Positions 44,401-58,500 of a stretch of 64,000 bases of DNA are shown here, in pieces. Made by a program: the position numbers and the translations under genes. The number at the start of each line of letters is the position of its first letter. Position 1 is the stretch's first letter. The stretch is from NCBI RefSeq assembly GCF_945859685.1, contig NC_079148.1, positions 25,989,946 to 26,053,945 of the forward strand, written 5' to 3'. The stretch comes from Eupeodes corollae (Eukaryota; Arthropoda; Insecta; Diptera; Syrphidae). The notes under the pieces are model-generated. The model ran no database searches. It saw only the letters and a list, made by a program, of their open reading frames with translations, and was not told the DNA's origin.

Positions 44401-47170
44401 GGCGAACATTAATCGAATGAAGCATTGATCCGTTTTTGGAAACAAACGGAATGTAACAGTGTTGGCTAAGCTGGAGCCTGATTATGAGCTTCGCGGCGGA
44501 TCGTTTTGCTAGCGAATTTGGAATTTTTCAATTATTGCTTTTAATTTCTCCTCCTTTTTGATTTTGAATTCGACCAATTATCGAATTCGAAGACAAATTT
44601 GAAATATTCACTGTTTTTGGATTCTTTCTTGATTGTAATTATAAAAAAAGGGAAGTTAGTTTTATTTTAATTTTCTTATAATTTTTCCACGATTATCAAT
44701 GAAATATAAAATTTTGAAAAAATCCCCGCAAATTTCACAAATTGCATCAAAACAAAACTAAATTTGTGGAAAGCTGTCAAATTACTGGAATATAGGAAGA
44801 AAAAGTCAAACCAAAAGTTTCAAATCACTGGAATATAGGAAGAACTTTTTTCGATTCGCCGCGAATTCGTTAATAAGGAAATACGACGCGAGTCGAATTT
44901 GAAAGGTCGAATTGAAAACGATCCACCACGAACCTCATAATCAGGCCCCTGAGCAAACGCAGCTCCATTTTAGGCCCGGTTGTTTTGCAACCCTTGATGT
45001 AGAGCATGCATGTCGTAAATCTTCCTTGATTTTTTTTCCTAAGCGTGAATCTCTCCGGAACAAAAATTCAATTCAACAATTCCAGGTAATTTTAAGGGAA
45101 ACTTTTCAGTATCATTTAAGTTTCCAATGTTCTACAGCGGTAAACATTCCGAGGGAATTTTTCGTCCACGACAGTCTACTGTCTAGTCATCGAATTTTTG
45201 TTCGAGGGCAATTTAATTCTAGGTGTCCAGCAGATTCACAACTGAGACGAAAATTCCGGGTGAAATTTGTATTTACGAGTGAAATTTGTATTCACGACCA
45301 CTTTCATTGCATCGAATTTCGATCCGATGGAAATTGAAATAAGAAAATAAAATTTAAAAGGGAAATTCACGATGAGAAGGTGGACTTCGACGTTCAATAA
45401 GAGCAACAATTCCGTTAACAGATTTTTGCCTTTCAAAAACTAACATAGAGTAATAGTCACGAAATAAGATTTTCGCTTGGAATTAAATGTTTGGTTTTCT
45501 ATGCACAATGAACCCTTAAAGCTTTTGAAAAAATGTCTGTTTTGACGATTAAGTAACTACTTGGTAAAATATGAGCGCAATTTTGAGCAATTGCGGCCTG
45601 GACTTTATGTCCCGATCACTTCATTGTGGAGTCCTACGATATCATAGGATTTAACTGGTGTGGTAATATCCAATGACATTTTAAAGCTATTTCAACTTTT
45701 CTTTGGCCAAGTTTATTTGATTTTTTCCAATAAAAAGTAGTTTTTATTTTGACTTCATAAGTTTCAGACATGCTAGAGATTGGTGTTTTTTTAAACTTTC
45801 CCTTTCCCCTTAAATATATAAAAGCTTACCATTCTAATTGTTTCCTATCAAAATATTATTTTATTAATTCAATTCTAAAATCGTAACACATTGTTTTTGA
45901 AGAGAAAGAGACCAAACATAAAAAGAAGAAGAAATTATATAAATTTTGAAATATGAAATTAAATGAGAAAACAAACTTAAACCTACCATTTGCTTAGGCT
46001 TAGTGGGATCAACGATCGGGGTTGGTTGCTGCGAAACGAAATGAAAGAATGAATGAGTGTTAGCGAGATGAATTTTTTTAAAAAGAAATAAAACAAAAGT
46101 AAAGAATTTGTCGTAGGTATAGTTGTTGTTGTTGTTTGATGATGAAATACAAAAGCGTATGAAATTGGCGTGTGTATGAAAAATTAAGCGAATTATTGAT
46201 GAACGATACGAGTATACAGTATGATAGATAATTCTGTTATTTTAATGATAAAATCAAAGCAAGTAAATCAGAAAAATAAAAGAATATACAAATAAAAGCT
46301 CCCGCAACATGGCGCCGCCGCGCGCCGCATCCAACACACTTTTTTTTTGGCAAATTTGAATTTTTAAAAAATTTCAAATTCACAAAAAAACAAACCCATT
46401 CACTTTTCTTTTGTATAAATTATGAAATAACGTTATTTCAGTTGTTGTTTTTTTTTTTTAAATTTAATTACCTTTGGAGCAAAAGATGGCAGATGGCTAG
46501 GAGGCACAAACGGTGTCGGACCGCCAAGTCCGGGGTGCAGCAGACTGGGCGAATAGCCTGGATAACCAGGAATACCCAGACTGGTCCTATAGAAAGGCGA
46601 ATCAACGGCACCCATTTTGGGTATGTCCTTGAAGAGAGGCGGGGGAAACATTGACGTTGCAGCCGGTGGCGGCGCAGATGGCATCAGCTGTTGGTGCTGG
46701 TGCTGATGCAGGTGCGTATGCTGATGCTGATGATGGTGGAGTTCTTGCCGCAAGTATGTTGGAGGTGGAACAGCCAAACCGGAACGATCCAGGAATCGAC
46801 TGTCTAACTCACGACGAAGGAGATCTGCTTGATCGGCTAAAAGTTACAAAAAGAGAAAAGTTATTAATGAAAGATCCTTAGTCACAAAAATTGTTATTTT
46901 TGTTGTTTACTTTTGCTCGACTGGAAGAGAGATTCTGCGGAAAATGGATGGGGAGCTGTAGTGGATGCTGAGCTAACAGCGACTGGTGGCGGATGCGGCG
47001 CAGCAAACAATGGCGGTTGAAATGTGGAATGCGTCGTTGACGCCGACGAATGGTGTGGCGAAGCTGAGTTAGCACTACTCGAAGAAGTCTGTTGTTGCTG
47101 CTGTTGTTGCTGCTGTTGTTGTTGTTGCTGCTGCTGTTGTTGCTGTTGTTGTTGCTGCTGTTGTTGCTGA

Positions 47171-47205
<35 letters not shown>

Positions 47206-50200
47206 CTGATGCTGTTGCTGTTGCTGCGGTTGATTTGGAGGAGGTGTAGGTCGCGTCACTGTACTCGTTGTGGCCGGGGATAGTTGCGTCGCATTAGTTG
47301 AGCTAAAAATAAGAAACCAACAAAATAATTAAGCTTGTTGAATATAGGAATTGGTTTAATTTAATAATACCTTGGTGGCCAGGAGTTCTTCGGAGGATAT
47401 GGTAGACTAGAAGGAGTGGTTGGGGCACCAATTGATGTCGGGGGCAGTGACAGTGGCGAGGAGGTCGCACCATGTGAGCTACTACTGCTACTGCTGTTAC
47501 TATTGTAATGCTGTTGCAGAGCTGATGGCGATGGTCCAGTTTGTGGAGCAGTATTGTAGGGCAATCCAACGCTGCCACCCGGCGTCGTTGCCGAGGATCT
47601 CGACAAACTACTTACATTACTACTGTAAAAATAAATTTAAAATTTGTTAAACTGTTATTTATTTTGAAAGACAGAAGAAAAAAAAACTTACCTATAACTT
47701 TCCCGTTCCCGATTCGGACTATGTCCTCTCGGCGAATGAGTTCGTGGAATCACAGATGATGAACTGTTCACACCAAGGCCGGCAACAGAGGGGTGCTGAT
47801 GCATCTGGTGCGGTTGTCCCGGTCCCTGCTGTTGCTGTTGTTGCTGCTGTTGCTGCTGCATATGCTGAGCATGTTGATGCGATTGCATCGCCAGTTGATG
47901 CTGTGCAGCAGCAGCTTGCTGGTGCTGGTGCTGCTGTTGTTGTTGATGATGGTGCGATAACGCCAATTGTTGCTGTCGTTGCATATGCTGTTGCTGCTGT
48001 TGGTGCTGATGTTGTAGTTGGGCGCTTAACGATGACTGCTGATCCCTGAGAATGCTGCCTGGTGGAAGATTTTGCTGCTGCACATTGCCGCTATTCGCCG
48101 ACGGGACTCCCATCATATGGGGTGGTGGTCCGTATGGCGATTGTGACTGCTGGGGATGTGGTGATGAGGGTATTGTTCCGTGCGGACCAGTTTGTCCTGG
48201 AGAAGAAATCGGTAGACCATTATTGGCACCGGTCATCATGCCAGCACCCCCACTCGACGGCGTGTGCGGCCGCACAGACTTCGAGACTATCAGCGGTGAC
48301 TCCCGATTGCCAGTTCGGGCATCAATGGTGCGTGGTGAAGCTGTCGGCGATGGCACTGCTGGAGGCAGATACGGGCTGTGGTGCAAGTTGTTGTACGGAG
48401 CATAGAGCGGATAGTTTGGGTATGGCGTCCGGTACGGTACCGACGGCGGAATACTACTTGTACCGCCATTGGCAGCTATACTGGCACCATTCACTGAAGG
48501 CGCTGTAGCTGTGTGCACTGCTCCGGTGGCGACCGCCGGACTGTTTGTCCTTCCACTTGCCGCTGCCGCACTATCCAATCCTGGATGATGAACACTAGGA
48601 GCAATTGGTGGCGGTGCGGCGGGCGCTGTTGCAGGCGGAGGCTGTGGCATCGGAACTGCCAGCGATCCAGGAATTGGTTGTACTAAACTGCTACTGTTAT
48701 TACTATTTAAACTTAGGCTACTACTGGTGCTGATGTTACTATTGATGCTGATGTTGCTATTGATGCTGTTGCCATTATTGCCGCTGTTATTGGTCGTAAC
48801 TTGCATTTGTGGTGGCGCCTGCGTCAGCTGTTGCAATTGCGGATGTTGCTGCTGAGGTTGTATTGATGGAGATGTTGGTGAAACTCTCGAGCTGCTAATG
48901 GGATGCGATGTGGTAATCGATGGTGGTATTGACGAGGCAAAGCCGTTTGCCAATGTTGTTAGTGGAGAGCCAATTAAAGGACTAATGCCAACTGGTGAAT
49001 GAATAGAGCCGGGAGGCTTAGGAGATGCTGATGTCGCCGTTTGTGGAGAATGAGGCAGTTGCTGTTGCGTCTGTTGCTGTTGTTGTTGTTGCTGTTGCAG
49101 CTTATTAATGGGCGACGACGTTGTTGTGCTAGTCGGAGGAATTTTTGATGTTGCAGAAATTGGCTTTATATGACCCGTCACCATTTGCGGTTGTGTTGAG
49201 ATCGGCAACAAATGTGTGCTTATTGGACCATTAGAGACCTGAAATTAAATTAAAAATCAAAAGGGTTTTAGCTTGTAAAGTTATATGATATTTTAAACTT
49301 TAAAAATAATTTAAATATTCTTTAAAAGTCTATAAAATTAGCTGGATTTAAAAGTGAATTTCGAAAGACCCAGACTAACTTTGATTTTGATGATTTTCAA
49401 ATGCAATGTAATTAATTTTTAACGGCGCAAAGGATCTCTGAGACCAATTCCGCAAATTTCATTTTAATTCCATAAACAAAACAACCCTGTCATGCTGTTC
49501 ATCTGATATCTGATAAACAAAAGCCCCATCCAAATTTATATCATACAGACCATCGAGTTAATAATTTCAATTAGTGCTAACTTAACAGACGACATTTCCC
49601 TGATTAAATCGCTTTTCATCAATCTGCCGGCAATATAATCCGCCCTTTTCGGACTGTAATCGCATTACCAATATCATTTGATTATCTTTGTATAGTGAAC
49701 GGTTATACGGTGTACGCTGTACGGTACCCGTCGTATTCGTCGTTTTCGTATAACGTTGAATCTCCATCATGCCTTTGGTTTTTCCTCTAACCACCACTTA
49801 CTGTAAAAACAATTCCGCTATCCGATTAAGTGGATATGCAGCAGCTAACTTGGGATTTTCCAATTTACCTCGACTGATTTTCACGCTGCTTTGTGGGGGA
49901 TGGGTGGGTGTAGAGTTGAGTAGGTGGTGGTATAGGTGGGAGTATAATATAAGAGTAAGACCGCGGGTTAAACCGACATTCCTCTGCTCATTTCTCCCTT
50001 CCCCCGGGAGGATTAAAATACGTTGTCATCGTCAGAAGCAACGAAACCAATATATACCCCAGCAGTTAAACCAACGACGACTTCGTTGTCGTCGACGTCG
50101 ACGTTGCCGTTTACAGACAAAGAGAGGAAGAGAACAAACCGGAACAGGAACTACCGAGACAGGAACCATTTTGTTTTAATACCTCTCCACAATTCTGCCG

Positions 50201-53200
50201 CTATCTACAATCCCCTTTGCTCAATCGTATAAACCTCGTCCTCCCATCATGCAATATACACACAGATGGAACATTTGAAACGACCCTTGTTTTTGCCGCC
50301 AGTATAGAACTGTTTTTCAGCGCTTGTGGTGGAAGTAAAAGCAGGGAAATTTTCATTCTATACTCCCCGAATCCGAATCTCGATGACGACATCATCACCA
50401 TCGCCATCGCCATTGCCATCGTCGTCGTCGACGTTGTCGTAGTCGTAGTCGTTGCCGTAGTCGTCGTTGCGCCATTTGTAATTCAAAGCAATTATTTGAA
50501 CTACAAACAGATTCCCATTTGGGAATTTTACTTAGATCCATGCACAACGGTAGCGGCAATCATGATGATGATGATGCTGGAGCCGGAGTCGGAGCCCGGA
50601 GCATGGAGGAGTTGAACGAGTAACATCCTACGTATTGCAAATGTTTTATACATATGGAAAATGGAATATAGATATAGGACGAGAATGAAGAGTTAAATTT
50701 GTGGTGGTTTTGGTATTCGATAGCAGCGCCATAACCATGCTGACACTTTGTGTAAATCTTTGGTAATACAAGTTTTTCTAAAAGCAGTCAAAATTTTGAA
50801 GTTAGCTTTATACCAAAATTCAGGTCTGAATTTTAAGATCTCACCTCAAAATTGGTCAGATGTCTTTAAAAGTCAGTTGTGCGTTCTTTTTCTTTATTTT
50901 TGACATAGGGAAAATAGATGATTTAAGGAAAATGGATGATTTAAGGAAAAAACATTTATTTATTGTAAACCAAAAATTTGTGGTTCGATTAAGACGACAA
51001 ATATCTATTTATTTTCAGTGCTTTCACTCAAGCTATAATATTTTTGTAAAAAAATCATTTACTTTGACAGTTCAACAATTTAAACTAATCTCCTGAGACT
51101 AGTTGTGAATCGTAACCATTTGACATTTTAACGAAGAGTTTATGAACGATGTGTCGATGCCCTATTTTTTCATATCGTAAAACTCTTGATTTTTAGGAAA
51201 GATAAAAGTTAATAGAAAAAGAACAGACCACAGATCACTTTTCTGATCTACTTTATCATAACAGTCAATAATGAATTAGAGTTGAACGCAACCATTTTAA
51301 AGCAATACATTTTGACAATTGCTGTAAAATGAGAGGATTGTGTCAAAACGATGTTAATTTCTATTTTAACTTTATAATATGTAATCTGAGGTTTATGATG
51401 ATGATGATAATGATAACATTGATATAATTTTGACATGTAAATTAATTTGACAGAAAATGATAATGTTGAAGTTGTTAAATATTTCGCTTTGGTTTTGTAG
51501 AGATTATATTAGATGCACCGATACATACATTTAATAACAATTAAAGTCTACGACTTTGATGAATTTGACACATGACAAATTGACATTTTATTTATTTTTA
51601 AGACTGTTTGTTGAGCCTCTTAAAATTCGTTGGAAAATTTGGGGTAAAAGAACACGCCTTTTTATAACATTCTACTCCGAAAACTTTCAACCAATCTACA
51701 CCAATGATTTTGAAAGTTGAAACGTCATACAATTCTAGAATGTCAGCCCTGGGTTCATTTTGACTTTCTTCTCGGTAAAGTTAAGGGATTTATTTAACTT
51801 TTTATTTTTCCACAGGCAGGAACTGGTGATGACGGTAAATGTGGTCGATAGGAGGATAGAATGTGGGCTAGGTTAAAGTGTGGGTGTGATGAGACGAGCC
51901 TGAGGAAGTACGCTGTGTATAACATTTTTTGCATAAGCAACATTCAAACATTAAATGTTGGGGGGTTCGGGTTGAAATTTGTTGTTTTTTGGAATATTAA
52001 TGCTGCGATGCGATGGTGCGAGATTTGGATGGTATAGGGATTTGGAATTAAGTCGAAGCTGCTGCTTCCACTGCTGCGCTCATATAATTTTAATTTGATA
52101 ATTCTGTGTAAAATCCATGTTTAAACTTTTCTGCTTTTCAGCTTCTACTTTGCTGCTGTTGCTGTTTATGCGTGGTTGTATATTTTACCTATGCTTTTAT
52201 ATACAATTCCAATCTTCTGCAGGGAAACCAATTACTGATTTTGCTAATTAACTCGTTACTAAGTTTTCGATTCTAGGTAAAGCCAAACCAGCATAGAATC
52301 ACATCATTCCCAAAGGCGGCGGTGGCGGTGGGTGGATTTTTCAGGGAATTTTCAGGTAGAACTTAGAATATTTTCAAGTCATAATCGTATAGGTAGGTTG
52401 TATATACATACATACAAATAAAGAGCCTGGAGGAGTGCATGCTAATGAGTATTAGTATCATCAAAATAATTATCGTCGTTTATAAGTGGTTTTGTATCAA
52501 AATGTTTTAATTATCTGTTTGCATATGGGTAAGAGGCGAGAAAATTGAGAATACAAACTATAAAATAGATTCATTTGAAATGGAGATGTTTGTATGCATA
52601 ATACCTACATAATTATTTTGTAAGATGTTGTAAAAGGTTTCAAAGATAAAGAGCTGTTAGGAATAATAAAGAATAAAGCTTATGTAGATGCTGTTGATGG
52701 CAGTTTCTTCATCCATGGAAGAAAACAATGGTTTTAAGACGTCAAATCAGAATTCATGACTTTGGAGAAAAGAGATTATCCCTTTGTATAATTTGTAGGT
52801 GAAACTCTTTTGTTTATCTGACAACATTGACAGTTCTAGAATTTTTTAAAGAACTGTCAAAATAAGAAAGTGAACATTCAACGACATTTTCATCAAACCT
52901 GCAAATGTCAAAAAGTGACAGTTTTCCTGCTTATAGCATTGCCAACATAACTTTATAATTTACAACGTCCCCACTTGAATACTATTGGTTTATCTCTAAA
53001 AAAATAAATATGGTCGTGGGTTAAAGTAAACAAAAGAAGCAGCAAAGTCACACTTAAGTAAATTTTGACAAAAAATCTCTTACCTACTAAAATGACACTT
53101 GAGATGAATTTAAAAGATTTGTATTTATTGTTATGAAATGAATAAAAGAACAAACAATTAACCGCACAAGGGCGATGTCATATTAGTAACCTCTTGTATA

Positions 53201-55517
53201 TCAAATTACATCTGAGTTTCTCAAATTACAATAAAGTAAGAAGAATATGTATAAGGACATAACACTACTCATGATATTCATTCATTGAATTTTGTATTCT
53301 ATCCACTTGAAGTATGAATGAATAATTCTGTGTGTTAAACACAAAAAGAAGTAGCTTGACCGTGACATCAAATGCCTTGTTCAAGTGGAACACAATTTTT
53401 CATGGGGGCTAAACAGCAGAATATGATACAAATGTTGGAAGATAATTTCAAAATTTGTATGGGTAGAAATGTTTGACATTAGTTGTCAAATGACATATAA
53501 ACTTAAACTTGTCAATTTCATATGCGCAATGAAAATTGACATCTAATACCTCGTTTACACTGGTGTAAATATGCTATACCTCCAATTTTCGAGAAATTAA
53601 AAAAATTTATTTTTTAAACAGACTTAAAGTTTGCATTTATTTTTGGAATACGGGATGTGAAGAGAATAGACGGCTCATTTTTCCATTACCGCAGCACGAA
53701 TTTCGACTCGCGGTTTTTTTTTTATTTGATAGATATGTGCAAATAAATAATAACTACAGCAATTTTAGAGCGAGGAAACATTTATTTCTATTTTTAATTA
53801 ATTTTTAAAGTTCACTTTTTTACAAAATACACAAAAATGGTTGATTTTGACATTTCTTCCATGTTTTTTGTTCAGTGTTACCATACTTGTTTTATTTGTG
53901 TTGCGTATTTCTTTGATATTAGTGCTCAAATGCAAAAAGTACTTTGCATATACCCAAACTCGCACCCACCCCAAATCCTATAGTGATCCGAAGCAGGGCG
54001 TATTCCATGCCTAGCTGTTAATACGCCTTGCTATCAATTAAAAAAAAACTTGTTTTAGGCTCAAAAAATGCAATACAAAAAAAGTAGGGTTAAGTCCGAA
54101 AAAGAAAATATTTTTTCTATGACTTAAAGTTGTTACCTCGCCCTAATATTTAAAACATGTTCTATTGAGACCCCTACTTAACTGTAAAAAAAATCAGAAG
54201 GAAATCCGTGCAGCGGTAATGGAAAGTCGCCCCATGACATCAATCAAAAAGTTAAGAAAGCTCAGACTTTATGACTTCAATGTAAATTTTCGGTAACGGT
54301 AAACGTTTTATGGATAGACCGCATTATGTGACATTTCTATCAGATACTAAACGCAAAAAAAAAAACAGTTTTGTATAGGTTAAAAAGGTTCAAGCTAAGT
54401 TCAAGTTTATCACCTTCTTCTGACATCTATCAAAGCTAAACTTGAGTTACCATTATTGTTTGATGATATCTATTGAAAGACTACAAATAATAACAATATT
54501 ACCCTATCATTTTTTAAGGAATTCAATATGTGAACTCTTCAGAAGTCGAGCTTCTCAAGTATCTGAGCGTTGAAGTAAGCTTCTTTATGCCATCTTCATC
54601 TTTTAGGTTAAGAAGTTCAATTGCGTTCTTATGTATAATACGGACATTTAAACAGAAAAACTCTTCTAATTGCTTTAATACTAATAAAAAATATTTATTT
54701 TCTTTAATATAATCAGCGCCGGCGCAAACGACAGATGTGGTGATTCATGGTGTTATATGTAAACACACTTGGAAGCTTGATGTCTTTGGGTAAATCAAAT
54801 GTAAACATTCATTACACTCTCGTGACTCTTATCTTCATGGAACCACTCTATATTGGAACTTGGCAGAAGTATGACTTTCTTTGCTTTGGTAAAAATATAT
54901 TACTTATATGGTACTTGTGCTTGGTAGATGTGCAAAGCCACAAACAAGTTCAAAATAAGAAGAAGAAGTTCGGAATATGTGTTTAGGAGGTATTTCAAAA
55001 CCTTTTTTTTTTTAAAGAAAATTAATAAACTTCGCTGAATATCAGATGGAACTAAACTAAAATATCATTTTGACAGCCAGCCAATCAGAATTCTTTTCAC
55101 AAATTAGGTGAAGTTTACACTTCTTTTTTTGATTTAGTAATAAAAAAAAACTATTATTTTTTTTCTTACCTGCATTGGTGTTGTTGTGTAAGGCGGTGGC
55201 AGGTTTGGTGGTGGTAACGCGGCTGGTGCCGGTGACGGTGCTGGTTGTTGTGTTTGACCAGGACCAACACTAACGGCCATACCAATGCCACCACCACCAA
55301 CAACACTGCCTTTAACGCCACCCGCAGCTGCTGATGCTGTTGGCGATTGAACAGGAACTGGACTAGCACTGCCTCCCAGCCCCAATGGCCCGTTGCTGAG
55401 AGGCAGACCAGTTTGATTTGGAAAATCCGATGATTTTCTTGGTGTTGTTGGGCTGGGTGTTGTATTTGTAACTTGTGTTGGTGTGGATGGAAAAACCACT
55501 GACCCTCCATCAGAACC
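41483..55517 (-). CDS. Gug: Atrophin / Grunge, C-terminal nine coding exons (partial)
   Basis: Nine exons join with consistent phases: 55517-55170, 49238-47692, 47622-47371, 47302-46911, 46836-46472, 46028-45987 (42 nt), 43088-42707, 42643-42529 and 42464-41483, giving 1474 codons plus stop. The protein is Pro/Ser/Gln-rich, with a long polyglutamine run (exon 47302-46911) and Gln/His runs in the 1.5 kb exon. The conserved Atrophin C-terminus follows: GRWNAMHVRIAWEIYYHQ, HDPWRTSLQRTVGYPPGPAQ, an Arg-Glu repeat region of about 90 residues (the RERE signature), and MLRYNPLVEAAFRHEEERQ. Atrophin is a nuclear receptor-associated corepressor that recruits histone deacetylases via N-terminal ELM2 and SANT domains. 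Those domains are absent here; their exons must lie beyond 64000, or unseen within the upstream region. Confidence 0.95.
43856..44084 (-). mobile_element. tRNA-derived SINE, antisense
   Basis: On the minus strand the copy starts in the tRNA-like B-box region (CTTGGGTTCGATCCCTGCC). It continues with a body containing ACGGGTACTGCCTC and CTCAAATTAGCCGTTCGGAT, and ends TTTATTTATTTAAA. The first part of the tRNA-like head is missing. It is the most complete of the SINE copies in the window. Confidence 0.75.
44473..44949. mobile_element. PIF/Harbinger element, copy C (deletion derivative)
   Basis: The left end GGAGCCTGATTATGAGCTTC matches copy A's left end, and the right end GAACCTCATAATCAGGCCCC matches its right end. 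The interior is reduced to about 0.43 kb without coding sequence. Confidence 0.75.
44868..45597 (+). repeat. 0.7 kb duplicated segment, copy 2
   Basis: Matches 32820-33535 in the same orientation with scattered differences. It starts inside the right end of copy C and stops near 'atgagcgcaatttt'. Confidence 0.8.
47090..47228 (-). repeat. Polyglutamine-coding CAG/CAA tract in Atrophin
   Basis: About 46 codons, almost all CAG or CAA in mixed order, with two histidine interruptions, inside exon 47302-46911. Mixed CAG/CAA coding usually makes such tracts less prone to slippage than pure CAG. Human Atrophin-1 has a homologous polyglutamine region whose expansion causes DRPLA. Confidence 0.9.
49239..55169 (-). 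other. Large Atrophin intron (5.9 kb)
   Basis: Bounded by a GTAAGA donor and TTTCAG acceptor, phase 0 on both sides. The segment at 49860-50640 is less AT-rich with many GTC/GAC trinucleotide runs. No exon, RNA gene or recognisable transposon was found; a conserved regulatory role for the less AT-rich part is possible but not shown. Confidence 0.6.
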
Positions 55518-58500
55518 CTGAAAATATAAAAAAAAAAACAAATATTTATTACAAAATGTCACATTTTATAGATATTCATTTAAATGTCAAAGCTATTCAT
55601 TAATTTTGACAGATAAAGAAAAAAGAAAAACACTAATGATGAGTTAATTGTCAAATTGTGTCATTTAAATCAATTCAAATTTTTACCACCCATATCGCGC
55701 TTAATTCCAAATTCTATAAAATCTTTCTTAATCTCACATTATAATCCAAACGGTGTTTTTCCAAATCATTTAAATCGATAATAATATGTCAATGTCATCG
55801 TGCCTAACTAAAAAAGAATTATTTAAAATGAAAATTAAATGAACTAGGTTCCATTCTCATACTTTTTCACTTCTATATGAAAAAGCCACCATGACAGTTA
55901 ATTTATGCACCATTCCTATACATTTTTACGACTTTGTCTACAGAATACTTATCTGTTGATCTTTGTTTTTAAATTCCAATTCAACCAATATGCTTCTTAA
56001 TGTGTTAAGGGACAGCTTTGAACCAAAGAAATAACAAAAAAAAAGACAAATCCTATCAAGAGTAGGGAATTAATTCCTTAAAATTCCATCTAATTAAAAT
56101 AATTACATAAAGCCCCAACCTAAATACCTTTTCAGACACATTTAATTGATAAATCCGCTTAGCATAATATTTCATTAACCCCCTTCGTTACCGATCCTTC
56201 GTCGTCGTATCCATAGACAGGGTCGGAAACCTTGATTATCTAAAAAAAAAATAATACAAAAACGAAAAAAAACTGCTCTCCATTAACCAAAAGACTATGA
56301 CAACTTGATGACATTTGATAATGACGTTTAAAGCCAACTTGAATGCCATATTAATCCCCACATACCTATACGAATGACAGCTTTTGTTTCTATAATCTAC
56401 CACACAATTTAAATTTACAGTTTGCCGCTTGCTTGCTTCTCTAATCGCTGTCGCCGCTTCGGTTGTCGCTCCGCACCTCGTTTCTCGTTGCTCCATCAGC
56501 AATGCCAATCAGAGCGGAGGTCACATTTTTAACACCAAAATGTATCTGACCATGTTATTGGCTACAAATTATGCATCTATTTTACTAGTCGTATGATTTA
56601 ACCCCTTGACAGGCTACAGCTACTAGCTATTATAAAAACCTGATTACCACGATAGATTGTCGCCGCTTCGCTGCTGAGTTCTTTTTTTTTTTCGGTAAAG
56701 CTTGTGTCATGTAGATTGGTCGATCCTATGGGTGCGGCGAACATGAGAGTGTTCATCGAACCGCCTAAAAATGCCCAACAGGCGGAACTAATTTAAATTG
56801 ATCAACAGCGACAGGAAAATTAAGTATCATTCAACTAACGAGAAGCACCCTAACCAAAGCATATAGATACAGAACCGATAGCTGCTTTATATAGAAGAAA
56901 ATAAAACCCACAGGAGATAAATGCATCCATCAGGCGCGCGGCGTGGTATCTATAGTTGGTATGGTAGGTATAGCGATATGGTGACTATAGAACCGAGCCT
57001 ACGGCCATGTCAGCGTGTCAGCATAAAATATGTTCAATTTGCATTTTAATTAATTGCCAATTAATGGTTGATTAAAAGAATTAATGAATGAATTTTATTA
57101 TATAAAAGACCGAAAGAGAATGAGTTGAAGTTGAAAAAGAAACTTCATGCATCTATCACAGTCTAGTTTGTTTAAAAGCCGGTAGGAGGCTTGGTGCAGT
57201 GCCATTACTTAAACGAACTGATTCTTACAATTAATTCGCCCCCCATTAGCAATTATCCGCTGTCTGCCAGAAGCCTAAGCAGCCCCACTCGACTTCTACT
57301 GCTTAGTTAATCTGTTGCCATATTTCCGCGAGCAAGACTTGTTGTTTAATACCGTAAAAAGAAAACAAACAACATGGAAGTTAAAGCAAAGGCGATTTAG
57401 CCGCCATCGCAGCCGCCGCCATTGCTTGACAGAACACAGAGTGAAGAACTTAACGTACTTCATCATACCCCATGGTGAGATTGGAGCGTTCATAAACCTA
57501 TAGGATATGTTAAAAAGATATAATCGAATAGACAGGCAGAACCACGGGTTCATTTATATACAAACATATGTTTTTTTTCGTTCTTATTTCATTTTTTTCA
57601 AATGCAACGCAATGAGATAGCTGAACAACAAACAATTATAAATTGCATTCATTATTGGTAATGTCAGTTTAATTTAAAAGTCTGCAATCGACCACACACT
57701 GTGGTAAGGCTTGCTGGCCAACCATCCAGCCATCAGACAACCGGCAGCTGTAGCTTGTTTTTTTAATTTTATTATTTAATTTTTTTTGTTTCATTTTTTT
57801 CATTTCAAATCGAAATCGAGTTGAGGTTTGTTAAAAAAAAAATAAACGTTAACGACTCAATTTAAATTAATTACCTATTGCAATAATTATACCTGCGTGT
57901 AGGTACCTACATATTTACATATATAGTTTATACATCAATAATTGTGGTTATTATAAAATTAAATTTAAATTAACTTTGTTTTTGAACAATCACTTTTTCA
58001 TTATTATTATTATTGATGATAGTCAAGAGATAAAAACACTGACATTTATGGTCACTAATTGTCATTTTAAATTAATAGTGTAGAACGAATCAGCGAACGG
58101 GTTGAAAATTATTTGGTTTTATTATAATAAATAAATAATAAGAAATAAATTAATAAAACAAAAAATAAAATCAACATAAATAATTCGATCTTCAAATCGA
58201 AATAGTAGAATGGTGCCTTAAGTGTTAAACATTTATATTGCACTGAACGCATTCAATGCACGAATACAGCAGATACAATCGCTTTTGTCAAACGTCAAAC
58301 AACAACCATTTTTTCTTGTGATGCGTTCACTTTTGTAACTTGATGCACCAACATCAAATTTACCAGAATTTAGACAGTTTGTTGAAAATTGAATAAAACA
58401 CAAGAAATTACTTTGTTATTATTTTGTATATTTTTGGTGGTTTTTGTGTGCTTGTGATTTAATAGTAAAATAGGAAGAGGGAAAGCTGTTAGCAAATCTT

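Larger units (their letters stand above)
43089..45986 (-). other. Atrophin intron with SINE and Harbinger copy C
   Basis: The 2.9 kb intron between the 42 nt exon and exon 43088-42707. It contains a SINE (43856-44084), a 0.48 kb Harbinger derivative (44473-44949) and the second copy of a 0.7 kb segment also found at 32820. The rest is unremarkable. Confidence 0.8.

Noticed and set aside
44912..45337. 141-codon frame duplicated at 32861-33286, suggesting a conserved protein
   Set aside because: The two copies are one duplicated DNA segment including a transposon end; no domain is visible, so the similarity does not show coding constraint.
47092..47283. Plus-strand polyleucine frame
   Set aside because: It is the antisense of the Atrophin polyglutamine tract.
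56236..56508. 90-codon minus-strand frame as an upstream Atrophin exon
   Set aside because: No match to ELM2, SANT or other Atrophin N-terminal features and no acceptor/donor pair in phase with the exon at 55517.
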